A stretch of DNA of 64,000 bases from NCBI RefSeq assembly GCF_018100925.1, contig NZ_JAGJEH010000008.1:124001-188000 (forward strand), written 5' to 3'. Under the pieces are notes generated by a model. That model searched no databases. It worked only from the letters and a program-made list of their open reading frames with translations, and was not told the DNA's origin. Made by a program: the position numbers and the translations under genes. Source of the stretch: Pseudoalteromonas luteoviolacea (GTDB taxonomy: Bacteria; Pseudomonadota; Gammaproteobacteria; Enterobacterales; Alteromonadaceae). Shown one piece after another: positions 37,248 to 45,433 of this stretch; position 1 is the first letter of the stretch, and every line of letters starts with the position of its first letter.

Positions 37248-38396
37248 ATGACGCCATTAAAAATCAATGACTTTGTGCGCGAACTTTACGCAACAAATGA
37301 CTTTATTCCACTACATGCGCCTACATTTCAAGGTAATGAAAAAGCCTATGTTACTCAAACAATTGACAGTACATTTGTCTCAAGTGTGGGTAAATTTGTC
37401 GATGAGTTCGAAACAAAAATGGAAGAGTTAACAGGTTCTGCTAAGGCGGTTGCTACGGTAAATGGTACTGCTGCATTACATGCAGCTTTGTACATGGCTG
37501 GGGTTCGCGCCGGTGATCTTGTAATTACTCAGGCTTTAACATTTGTGGCAACGTGTAACGCTGTGCACCATATGGGGGCAGAAGCTGTTTTTGTTGATGT
37601 ATCGCCAAAAAGCTTAGGATTATGCCCTAAAGCGTTAGATGAGTTTTTGCAGGAACATGCAATTCAAACTGAACAAGGGTGTATTCATAAACAAACTAAG
37701 CAGCGCTTTCAGGCTGTAGTGCCTATGCACACCTTTGGTCATCCTGTTGAGCTAGATGAGTTAATGCAAGTATGTAGTAAATGGAATATTACCATTGTCG
37801 AAGATGCTGCAGAAAGCTTGGGCTCATACTACAAAGGCGTGCATACGGGGACTTTTGGTGAGTTTGGTGCAGTTAGCTTTAATGGCAATAAAATAATAAC
37901 AACGGGCGGTGGTGGTATAGTTTTGTGTAAATCAGCGGAAGCTGGCGCTCATACCAAGCATATAACCACTACAGCAAAGGTGCCCCACCCATTCGAGTTT
38001 TATCATGACGAAGCTGGCTTCAATTATAGAATGCCAAACTTGAATGCCGCATTAGGGTGTGCTCAATTGGAGCGGCTTGAATTATTTGTAAAACAGAAAA
38101 GATTGCTTGCAAACAAGTATTGTGGCTTTTTTGCAAACTCGGACTTTAAATTTGTTGTTGAGCCTGAATACGCACAATCAAATTATTGGTTAAACGCCGT
38201 AATATGCCCAGACAAAGAGGCAAGAGATAGGCTACTTAAAGAGACGAACGCAGCAGGTGTGATGACTAGGCCAATTTGGCAATTAATGCACAGATTACCT
38301 ATGTTTGAAAGTGCACTGCGAGGCGATCTAAGTAACTCTGAATATATTGAATCTAGGCTAGTTAACTTACCAAGTACTCCTTTGGAATTAATATGA
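37248..38396 (+). CDS. legC: PLP-dependent sugar aminotransferase, LegC-like
   Basis: DegT/DnrJ/EryC1 family aminotransferase of 382 residues. Lys215 in FNGNKI is the PLP lysine, with IVEDAAESLGS before it and GGGGIV after it. The N-terminus (PLHAPTFQGNEKAYV) is characteristic of the LegC group. It would convert the 4-keto sugar to the 4-amino sugar. A GGAG Shine-Dalgarno sits before the ATG, 12 bases after legB, and it overlaps the next gene by ATGA. Confidence 0.88.
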   Translation: MTPLKINDFVRELYATNDFIPLHAPTFQGNEKAYVTQTIDSTFVSSVGKFVDEFETKMEELTGSAKAVATVNGTAALHAALYMAGVRAGDLVITQALTFVATCNAVHHMGAEAVFVDVSPKSLGLCPKALDEFLQEHAIQTEQGCIHKQTKQRFQAVVPMHTFGHPVELDELMQVCSKWNITIVEDAAESLGSYYKGVHTGTFGEFGAVSFNGNKIITTGGGGIVLCKSAEAGAHTKHITTTAKVPHPFEFYHDEAGFNYRMPNLNAALGCAQLERLELFVKQKRLLANKYCGFFANSDFKFVVEPEYAQSNYWLNAVICPDKEARDRLLKETNAAGVMTRPIWQLMHRLPMFESALRGDLSNSEYIESRLVNLPSTPLELI

Positions 38397-39547
38397 AAGT
38401 AGCATTAGTTACAAGCACAAGAGCTGACTTTGGCTTATTGTTGCCTCTGATACAAAAGTTAGAAGCCGACCCTTCTTTTTCTGTTAGCATTTTGGCTACG
38501 GGCAGTCACACAGATAGCTCGCGGGGTGACACACTTCAAGAAGTTCACAATGAGGGTATCCAAGACCTTCATGTGATAGAAGTTGATACTAATGATACGT
38601 CAGATGTGGGGGTTGCGGTTTCTGCAGCACACACTTTAGAGAAGTTCTCGACTAAATTCGAAGAGTTGAAACCGGATCTAGTAGTCTTATTGGGCGATAG
38701 GTATGAGATTTTATCGGTCACAATGGCGGCATTTTTATTAAAATTACCTATTGCGCATATCTCAGGTGGAGATGTAACCACGGGTGCTTTAGACGATTCT
38801 ATAAGACATAGTATTACCAAATTATCTCACATTCACTTCCCTACAACTGAGGAATATCGACAGAGGGTTATCCAGTTAGGAGAACAACCTGACCGAGTAT
38901 TCAACGTAGGGAACCTGTGTATTGATAACGTAAAGATGCTTGAGAAAGTTGAGCTTAAAGAGCTTGAACAGTTTTTAGAGTTTGACTTGAATAGATTCAA
39001 GCAAAACATATTAGTTACTCTGCACCCGGAGACAACGAGAGACAACCAAGCATCTTTGAATGATGCTTTTTTTAATGCGTTAGCACAGTTAGAGGACGTG
39101 GGTATAATTATTACCTACCCCAATCATGATGCCGGCGGGGATACCATTATCGAAAGCATTCAGAACCTTAAACGACAAAAAGGCGAAGCAGTATGTGTGC
39201 GCGAGTCGTTAGGCATGCGCCGTTATCATTCATTATTGACTCATGTAAATGCAGTAGTTGGTAACTCCTCCAGTGGGATCACTGAAGTACCGTCATATGG
39301 TATACCAACAGTTGATGTTGGTGACCGACAGCAAGGTAGGATCAGAGCTGAGTCCGTTATAAACGTCGATTATGGTGATGCAAGCATTCAGAATGCAATC
39401 ACCCTAGCTCTGGGTGAGAAAATGCAGCACGCGTGTTTATCCGCAACAAATCCATATGGCGATGGCAATACCGCAGAGAGAATAGTTGAAACCCTGAAGC
39501 GTATCGAAACAAATGGGTTAATTAAGAAGGTTTTTTATGATGCATAA
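38393..39547 (+). CDS. legG: hydrolysing nucleotide-GlcNAc-type 2-epimerase, LegG/NeuC-like
   Basis: Enzyme of 384 residues of the NeuC/WecB family. It shows TSTRADFGLLLPL at the N-terminus, LLGDRYEIL near residues 99-107, HISGGDVTTGALDDSIRHS near 122-140 and GNSSSGITEVPSYGIP in the C-terminal half. It would hydrolyse the nucleotide and epimerise C2, giving a free 2,4-diamino-6-deoxymannose for the synthase. It overlaps legC and the synthase gene, so the three are translationally linked. Confidence 0.88.
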   Translation: MKVALVTSTRADFGLLLPLIQKLEADPSFSVSILATGSHTDSSRGDTLQEVHNEGIQDLHVIEVDTNDTSDVGVAVSAAHTLEKFSTKFEELKPDLVVLLGDRYEILSVTMAAFLLKLPIAHISGGDVTTGALDDSIRHSITKLSHIHFPTTEEYRQRVIQLGEQPDRVFNVGNLCIDNVKMLEKVELKELEQFLEFDLNRFKQNILVTLHPETTRDNQASLNDAFFNALAQLEDVGIIITYPNHDAGGDTIIESIQNLKRQKGEAVCVRESLGMRRYHSLLTHVNAVVGNSSSGITEVPSYGIPTVDVGDRQQGRIRAESVINVDYGDASIQNAITLALGEKMQHACLSATNPYGDGNTAERIVETLKRIETNGLIKKVFYDA

Positions 39548-40556
39548 TATTAAGCATGTTTACATTATTGCTGAGGCGGGCGTAAATCATAACGCAGACT
39601 ATGATATGGCTAGGGAAATGATTAAAGTCGCAAAGGACTCTGGCGTAGATGCGGTTAAGTTTCAAATAGCTGTGCCAGAGCTTGTTATGACTAAGTGGGC
39701 CGACAAAGCTGATTATCAAGAAGCAAATACTGGCGGTGATGAAAGTCAGCTAGAAATGTGTAAAAAATTACACTTGAAATTGTCAGACTACGCTGGCCTT
39801 AAAGATTATTGTGATGAGCTTGGAATTACGTTTTTAGCAACTGCATTTGACCAACCTTCGTTCGAAGTACTCAAAGAGTTGGGTGTAGATACGTATAAAA
39901 TACCTTCTGGTGAAGTAAATAACCTGCCTTATTTACGAATGCACTGTGAAAAGGGTATTAAGATTATTCTTTCAACTGGTATGGCAACAATGGCAGAAGT
40001 TAAAGAAGCTGTTGCTGTATTGACTGAAGGTGGTGTCGATAAAGCGGATATCACAGTGCTCCACTGTAATACTGAATACCCAACACCTATGGGAGATGTC
40101 AATCTTAAGGCTATGGCTCATATTCAGAAAGAGCTAGGGGTAGAAGTAGGTTATTCTGACCATACCAAAGGTATCGAAGTACCTATTGCTGCTGTTGCTC
40201 TAGGGGCTACTTGCATTGAAAAGCACTTCACATTAGATCGGACATTGCCTGGCCCAGACCACATTGCAAGCATTGAGCCTGATGAACTGAATTTGATGGT
40301 TAGTTCAATAAGGAATATCCAAGAAGCAATAGCTGGAAGTGGTGAAAAGAAGCCCTCGGAAAGTGAAAGTAAGAATATCGCCATTGCGAGACGCTCAATC
40401 GTTGCGAGTGGCGCAATCAAAAAAGGTGAAGTTCTCACGGAAAAAAATATCACAGCAAAGCGTCCAGCAACGGGGTTGAGCCCAATGCTTTGGGATGAAG
40501 TAATTGGTACTGCTGCGATTAAAGATTACGCTGAAGATGACCTAATTGAGTTATAA
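39537..40556 (+). CDS. legI: nonulosonate synthase, LegI/NeuB family
   Basis: Protein of 339 residues that condenses a mannosamine-type sugar with phosphoenolpyruvate to form a nine-carbon acid. The NeuB barrel shows IIAEAGVNHNADY near residues 11-23, KFQIA, and YSDHTKGI with AVALGATCIEKHFTLDR. A C-terminal SAF (antifreeze-like) domain with ARRSIVASGAIKKGE follows. Neighbouring legB and legC favour legionaminic rather than sialic acid. Two consecutive ATG codons (39537, 39540) overlap the legG end. Confidence 0.9.
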   Translation: MMHNIKHVYIIAEAGVNHNADYDMAREMIKVAKDSGVDAVKFQIAVPELVMTKWADKADYQEANTGGDESQLEMCKKLHLKLSDYAGLKDYCDELGITFLATAFDQPSFEVLKELGVDTYKIPSGEVNNLPYLRMHCEKGIKIILSTGMATMAEVKEAVAVLTEGGVDKADITVLHCNTEYPTPMGDVNLKAMAHIQKELGVEVGYSDHTKGIEVPIAAVALGATCIEKHFTLDRTLPGPDHIASIEPDELNLMVSSIRNIQEAIAGSGEKKPSESESKNIAIARRSIVASGAIKKGEVLTEKNITAKRPATGLSPMLWDEVIGTAAIKDYAEDDLIEL

Positions 40557-40557
40557 A

Positions 40558-41502
40558 ATGAACAAGACTGTATTATTCCCAAATGCTGGCAGAAGAGTTG
40601 AGTTAATTAAACGTTTTAGAGCTGCGGCTGAAAAAAGCGATATTCAACTGACCATTATTGGAACTGATATTACAACGGATGCACCAGCGCTCCAGTTTTG
40701 TGATGCAACTTACATCTTCCCAAGAGAGCGTAATGAAGCAACAGTAGAAAAGTTTATCGACCTTATTGCAAAGCACAACATCGATATTGTTGTTTGTACT
40801 ATTGATCCGGACCTTGAGTTTTTCTCTAAATACAGAGATCAACTATCCAACGTGAATGGACGTAAAGTCAATCTATTATTATCTGATGTGAGTGTTCTCA
40901 ATGCATCTTCAGACAAACGTAAGACAGCTCGTTTTTTTGAAAGCATTAATGTTCGAACACCTGAAATTCTGAATAAACCGACTACTTTTCCTGTATTTGC
41001 AAAGCCAAATAATGGAAGTGGCTCATTTGGCGCCAAGTTACTTAAAGACGAATCTGAACTTGAAACGTATTTAAAAGAGTTTGGTGAGCATGATCCCATT
41101 TTCCAACAGTTTATTTCTGGGACTGAGTATACTATAGACTGCTTTGTAACCGATGACGGTGATGCTGTTGCTTCTCCTCGAGAGCGCGTAAAGGTCAGGG
41201 GCGGAGAGGTAACGGTCAGCAAAACAGTAGCACTTCCAGAGTTGGAGAAGCAAGCGAAAGAAGTTCTGTTATCAGGTGGTTTTTATGGCCCTGTAACACT
41301 TCAGGCAATTGTGGATGAAAAGCTAGGTGTTGGTTATTTTATTGAAATAAATGCACGCTTTGGTGGCGGCTCTATTTTATCTATTGAAGCAGGATTAAAT
41401 AGCCCGAATTACATATTGTCAGGCAGTCCAGATTGGTTTGAAGGTCTGAGACGAAATCTCACAATGATGAGATATGACATGTCAGTATTTAGTGAAGGTT
41501 AA
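40558..41502 (+). CDS. ATP-grasp enzyme in the nonulosonate operon
   Basis: Protein of 314 residues with an N-terminal Rossmann-like part (LFPNAGRRVELIKRF) and an ATP-grasp fold: FAKPNNGSGSFGAKL for nucleotide binding near residues 143-157, then EINARFGGGS with metal ligands near 263-272. It belongs with CarB/PylC-like ligases of unknown substrate. The frame is open from a TTG at 40546, but ATG at 40558 lies just after the legI stop. ATP-grasp enzymes join a carboxylate to an amine, so acylation of an amino sugar is a possible role. Function is unproven. Confidence 0.75.
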   Translation: MNKTVLFPNAGRRVELIKRFRAAAEKSDIQLTIIGTDITTDAPALQFCDATYIFPRERNEATVEKFIDLIAKHNIDIVVCTIDPDLEFFSKYRDQLSNVNGRKVNLLLSDVSVLNASSDKRKTARFFESINVRTPEILNKPTTFPVFAKPNNGSGSFGAKLLKDESELETYLKEFGEHDPIFQQFISGTEYTIDCFVTDDGDAVASPRERVKVRGGEVTVSKTVALPELEKQAKEVLLSGGFYGPVTLQAIVDEKLGVGYFIEINARFGGGSILSIEAGLNSPNYILSGSPDWFEGLRRNLTMMRYDMSVFSEG

Positions 41503-41503
41503 G

Positions 41504-42187
41504 ATGAAGAAGCTGGTAATCTTTGATTTAGATGACACTATATATGCGGAACAGCAATATAACTTGGCATGTTATCGTGCAGCTGCTGATAAATTTCACG
41601 AAGACTTTAAAGTAGATATATATCCTTATATTTTTCAGGAGTTTAGTCAAGGTAATTACCGTGACTTATTCTCACTGGCAATACAAGAGGTCGGGGTGGA
41701 GTGTTCAGAGGACTATATTCGAAATGAACTCGTTTCAACTTATAGAAGTTACCAGCCTGAGTTAACCCCTTATGATGGGTTTGAGCGTCATATTAGTAAT
41801 CTGCGTGATAAATATGCGTTAGCAATTATCACGGATGGACCTTTAGATATTCAAAAGGCAAAAATTAAGGCCTTGGGAATTTCAAAATACTTTGATGTTA
41901 TTCTTTGCTCTTCAGAGTTGGGTTCTGATGTACGTAAACCAAGTGCTCAACCTTATGAATATGTGTTAAATAAGCTAGGTATGTCACACAAAGATAGCGT
42001 TTACATTGGTGACAACAAAAAGAAAGATTTCGTGTACCCAAATAGTTCAGGTATGCATTCTATCCATATATTAAATAAAGTGGAGAATGATAACCTCATC
42101 TACGGACGCCAAGAAGGCGAAAGTGCGCAACATTACTGTGAGTCGTATGAAGAATTAGTAGTGTTGTTAGAGTCTATTTTTGAATAA
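41504..42187 (+). CDS. HAD family phosphatase
   Basis: Haloacid dehalogenase-type hydrolase of 227 residues. Motif I is FDLDDTIY with nucleophile Asp8 and Asp10, motif II is IITDGP, and motif IV is YIGDNKKKDF near 166-175. A helical cap follows motif I. The frame is open upstream from 41474, but ATG at 41504, one base after the previous stop, gives motif I at the proper place. It may dephosphorylate a sugar-phosphate in the nonulosonate pathway; the substrate is not known. Confidence 0.82.
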   Translation: MKKLVIFDLDDTIYAEQQYNLACYRAAADKFHEDFKVDIYPYIFQEFSQGNYRDLFSLAIQEVGVECSEDYIRNELVSTYRSYQPELTPYDGFERHISNLRDKYALAIITDGPLDIQKAKIKALGISKYFDVILCSSELGSDVRKPSAQPYEYVLNKLGMSHKDSVYIGDNKKKDFVYPNSSGMHSIHILNKVENDNLIYGRQEGESAQHYCESYEELVVLLESIFE

Positions 42188-42262
42188 TAGCTTTTTGTAG
42201 CTAAGTATGTTGTACAAAGTTAAATCGCTGAAAAAATCACTAACTGGTGATAGAGAGAGTAT

Positions 42263-43324
42263 ATGAGCCACTGTTGGAAAAACGCATTAATTTTTGAAAA
42301 TTACACAATCAAGCAAGCCCTTGAAGTAATAAATAGAGAAGCTTTGCGTATTGCAATTGTTGTTGATGAAGACGGCAAATTAACAGGAATGATCTCAGAT
42401 GGTGATATTCGTCGAGGTTTACTTGAGGAAGTAGCGCTAACTGATTTAGTTACTGAAGTAATGAATACTACACCAGTAACAGCGATAGAAGGCACGCCTA
42501 AGCATCAACTTGTTGAGTTAATGCGAGAAAAAGATATTTTATCTATACCTTTGCTTGATTCTGAAAATAAAATTGTAGGCCTCGAAACACTACACAGCGC
42601 ACTTCAAATAGAAAAGCACGACAACCCTATATTTATTATGGCTGGCGGGTTTGGGACACGACTCAGACCGCTTACAGACAACTGCCCTAAGCCAATGCTT
42701 AGAGTCGGCGGTAAACCGATGCTAGAAACTTTGATAAATCACTTTAAATCAAGTGGATTCTATAAGTTTTATATTTCGGTCCACTATTTGCCAGAGGTGG
42801 TCACTGAGTACTTCGGCGATGGAAGTAAATTTGGCGTAGATATTACCTATGTATACGAAGACAAACCACTAGGCACGGGTGGTGCCTTATCACTATTGCC
42901 GGATGATATTCCTAAGTCTCCACTAATAATGGTGAATGGCGACATCTTAACAAATGTAGATTTTGCAAAGGTTGCGCATTTTCATGAACAAAATAGCGCA
43001 GAAGCGACTATGTGTGTTAGAGACTATGAAATCCAAGTACCGTTTGGTGTTATTGAAGGGGAAGGTCATACAATTTCGGGTATCGTGGAAAAACCTACCT
43101 ATCGTTACTTTGTTAATGCCGGGATTTATGTGATCTCTCATAAAGTGATAGAGTCTCTAAAAGGGAAAAATGAGTATTTGGACATGCCGACACTGTTTGA
43201 GCTCAAACAGCAAGAAGGACAGAAAGTGCTCAAATTCCCAATTCATGAGTACTGGTTAGATATAGGCCGACATGACGACTTTAATAAAGCGCAAATTGAC
43301 ATTCACAATTTAGGCTTAGTTTAA
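42263..43324 (+). CDS. ptmE: CBS-domain sugar nucleotidyltransferase, PtmE-like
   Basis: Protein of 353 residues with two parts: a CBS pair (about 5-115, with ISDGDIRRGLLE) and a nucleotidyltransferase (about 120-350) with MAGGFGTRLRPLT and GNGDI-like metal site VNGDILTNVD. This arrangement is that of PtmE, which makes GDP-GlcN-type donors for legionaminic acid in Campylobacter. By analogy it supplies the activated sugar used by the LegB step. The 75-base gap before it is larger than others in the operon. Confidence 0.8.
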   Translation: MSHCWKNALIFENYTIKQALEVINREALRIAIVVDEDGKLTGMISDGDIRRGLLEEVALTDLVTEVMNTTPVTAIEGTPKHQLVELMREKDILSIPLLDSENKIVGLETLHSALQIEKHDNPIFIMAGGFGTRLRPLTDNCPKPMLRVGGKPMLETLINHFKSSGFYKFYISVHYLPEVVTEYFGDGSKFGVDITYVYEDKPLGTGGALSLLPDDIPKSPLIMVNGDILTNVDFAKVAHFHEQNSAEATMCVRDYEIQVPFGVIEGEGHTISGIVEKPTYRYFVNAGIYVISHKVIESLKGKNEYLDMPTLFELKQQEGQKVLKFPIHEYWLDIGRHDDFNKAQIDIHNLGLV

Positions 43325-43325
43325 T

Positions 43326-44018
43326 ATGTTGAAAGTATTAGCGATTGTACCTGCTCGGGCTGGAAGTAAAAGACTTCCTAAAAAAAATGTAAGAAAGCTT
43401 AATGGCATTCCGTTAGTTGGCTACACCTTGAATGCCGCAACGGCTTCAAAATATGTTAGCCACACTATCGCAACGTCAGATTGTCCAGAGGTTTTAGCGA
43501 TAGCAAAAGAGTACCCAAATACAACGGCATTGCTACGTCCAGATGAACTTGCAAGTGATACCGCAACCTCAATTGATGTTGTAAAACATGCTATTGATTA
43601 TGCGCAAGAGCAAGGCATTGAGTTTGACACGATTTGTTTGTTGCAGCCTACTTCGCCTTTGAGGGATTCGGAAGATATCGACAACGCGATAGAGCTATTT
43701 ATAGATAAAAGTGCGAAGGGTGTCGTATCTATGACTGAATGTAGCCACTCACCGTTGTGGGCGACTCCACTGGAAACTGAGGGGCAATTTAAGCAATTTT
43801 TAAGTACGCTGACTGGAACACGTTCACAGGACTTGCCAAAATATTATCAACTGAACGGTGCGATTTACCTTGTTGATAGGGTCATTTTCAACCAGGAGGG
43901 GAAATTGCTTTTTGAACAGGAATTTTATCCTTTCATTATGTCTAGTGAAAACTCGGTTGATATAGATACAGAAATTGATTTTATGACAGCTGAGCTGTTA
44001 GTTAAAAATAGAATTTAG
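43326..44018 (+). CDS. legF: CMP-nonulosonate cytidylyltransferase, LegF/NeuA-like
   Basis: Protein of 230 residues that activates the nine-carbon acid with CTP. The nucleotide-binding motif VPARAGSKRLPKKN is at residues 7-20, LLQPTSPLR near 104-112, and DIDTEIDF at the C-terminus supplies metal-binding aspartates. It begins two bases after the ptmE stop and completes the pathway to a CMP-activated donor. The short single-domain form is usual. Confidence 0.9.
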   Translation: MLKVLAIVPARAGSKRLPKKNVRKLNGIPLVGYTLNAATASKYVSHTIATSDCPEVLAIAKEYPNTTALLRPDELASDTATSIDVVKHAIDYAQEQGIEFDTICLLQPTSPLRDSEDIDNAIELFIDKSAKGVVSMTECSHSPLWATPLETEGQFKQFLSTLTGTRSQDLPKYYQLNGAIYLVDRVIFNQEGKLLFEQEFYPFIMSSENSVDIDTEIDFMTAELLVKNRI

Positions 44019-44056
44019 TCTTTATCTAATGTCTTTTGCATTAGCTCTTTTTATGG

Positions 44057-45433
44057 GTGCCAACTACTAACTGCGCTCAAGCCTCTATAAGTAACCAAAA
44101 TTTAGTTGAATTTTATTATTCGGATGAAAAATATATGCAGTTAAGTGGTATCTATTACCAAAACGCAATTTCAAGGCTGGTATTGTTTCTATTTTTCTTT
44201 ACACCATTTTTATCATTGTTAGTTTACAATGCCTTTGGAGTAAAGATTCTAGCTGCAGTACCTGCTTTGCTCAGAGACATGTTAGTATTGCTTTTTGTCG
44301 TGTTTGGTGTGATCTACAAATTCTTCTTAGATAGAAGAGTTCACTTTACTCTGTTACTTTTTTTCTTATTAATTACATCTATCTCCATTTCAATTCTATC
44401 TGTAAATTTAAATTCCGTAGGCTTTGATGAATTTGTAAGTGTTATTGCAAACAACATTAGACGCTTTATATTTCCATTTCTAATTTTTTACTTCTTCTTA
44501 TTTTACTTTAAACACAAAGATATAAACTTACTCGCTAAGTTTATTACGGCATTTTGGATTTTTGGCCTTTTTGAATGGCTTATGCCACTCATGTTTTGGG
44601 AGAAAATGGGGCTTTTAGAATACTGGAACGAGTATGCCAATTCCGTATCGTCGACAGGGGGAACTCATGATGAACTGCAAGGTTACCCTCGATTGTTTAC
44701 ATTTGATACATATTATTTAATTGGACAAAAGTCTAGGCGATTGATCTCTTTTTATATCGAGCCAACAACGACTGCTGCATTAGCCCAGGCGTCTGTTATT
44801 TTTGGGTTGCTGTTCAAAAGAAAAGCGATTGTTTGGTTAGCGAGCATTGCTGGCTTTCTGACTTATTCCAAAGGCTTTATTATATTTTTTATTCTTTTAA
44901 CGCCAATGTTAATTCTATATAAATATGTATCTCTTCGTTTGCTGAAATTTTACTGTAACATAATTGCTTCTTTGCTCTTTGGTATGCTATTCGCTGGCTT
45001 TTTTATCTTTTTAGCATTCCCTCAAATTGTTCAGTTCGGGTTGTTCGCACACTTGGAAGGGCTGTATGAATATTTCATTCACTTTAATATTCTTGGTTAC
45101 GGTGTGGGTAACGTAGGTAGTTTTAGGTTTGATTCTATGTGGGGGGGAGTATACCACCGCGTTGGCGTCGAATCTTCATTGGCAAATTTAATATCTCAAC
45201 TCGGTGTATTAGGCTTCTTAGCTGTTTATGGCTTATTCGTATTCTTCTTAAATAGGGCTATCACAGAAAAAGAGACCATTTATGTCTATTTTGGGGTGAT
45301 CTTGTATGTATTTGTATACTCTACAAGTAACTCTTCCACAGGCTACTCAGGTAACTTCCTAATTTATTTGCTTGTTGTGATTGTTTATAAATATTCATCC
45401 ATGAACTCCATTAAATTGGAAAAAGGGAAGTAA
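44057..45433 (+). CDS. wzy: probable O-antigen/capsule polymerase (Wzy-like)
   Basis: Very hydrophobic protein of up to 458 residues with about ten or eleven predicted transmembrane segments and a large loop near residues 190-230, the topology of Wzy polymerases. Sequence motifs for Wzy are weak, so the call rests on topology and position between the sugar pathway and Wzx. The GTG at 44057 is the longest start; an ATG at 44135 would shorten it by 26 residues and neither has a strong Shine-Dalgarno. The gene is A+T-rich, as is common for polymerase genes. Confidence 0.65.
   Translation: MPTTNCAQASISNQNLVEFYYSDEKYMQLSGIYYQNAISRLVLFLFFFTPFLSLLVYNAFGVKILAAVPALLRDMLVLLFVVFGVIYKFFLDRRVHFTLLLFFLLITSISISILSVNLNSVGFDEFVSVIANNIRRFIFPFLIFYFFLFYFKHKDINLLAKFITAFWIFGLFEWLMPLMFWEKMGLLEYWNEYANSVSSTGGTHDELQGYPRLFTFDTYYLIGQKSRRLISFYIEPTTTAALAQASVIFGLLFKRKAIVWLASIAGFLTYSKGFIIFFILLTPMLILYKYVSLRLLKFYCNIIASLLFGMLFAGFFIFLAFPQIVQFGLFAHLEGLYEYFIHFNILGYGVGNVGSFRFDSMWGGVYHRVGVESSLANLISQLGVLGFLAVYGLFVFFLNRAITEKETIYVYFGVILYVFVYSTSNSSTGYSGNFLIYLLVVIVYKYSSMNSIKLEKGK

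Noticed and set aside
40546..40557. TTG start for the ATP-grasp gene at 40546
   Set aside because: It lies within the legI coding end; the ATG at 40558 directly after the legI stop gives a normal N-terminus.
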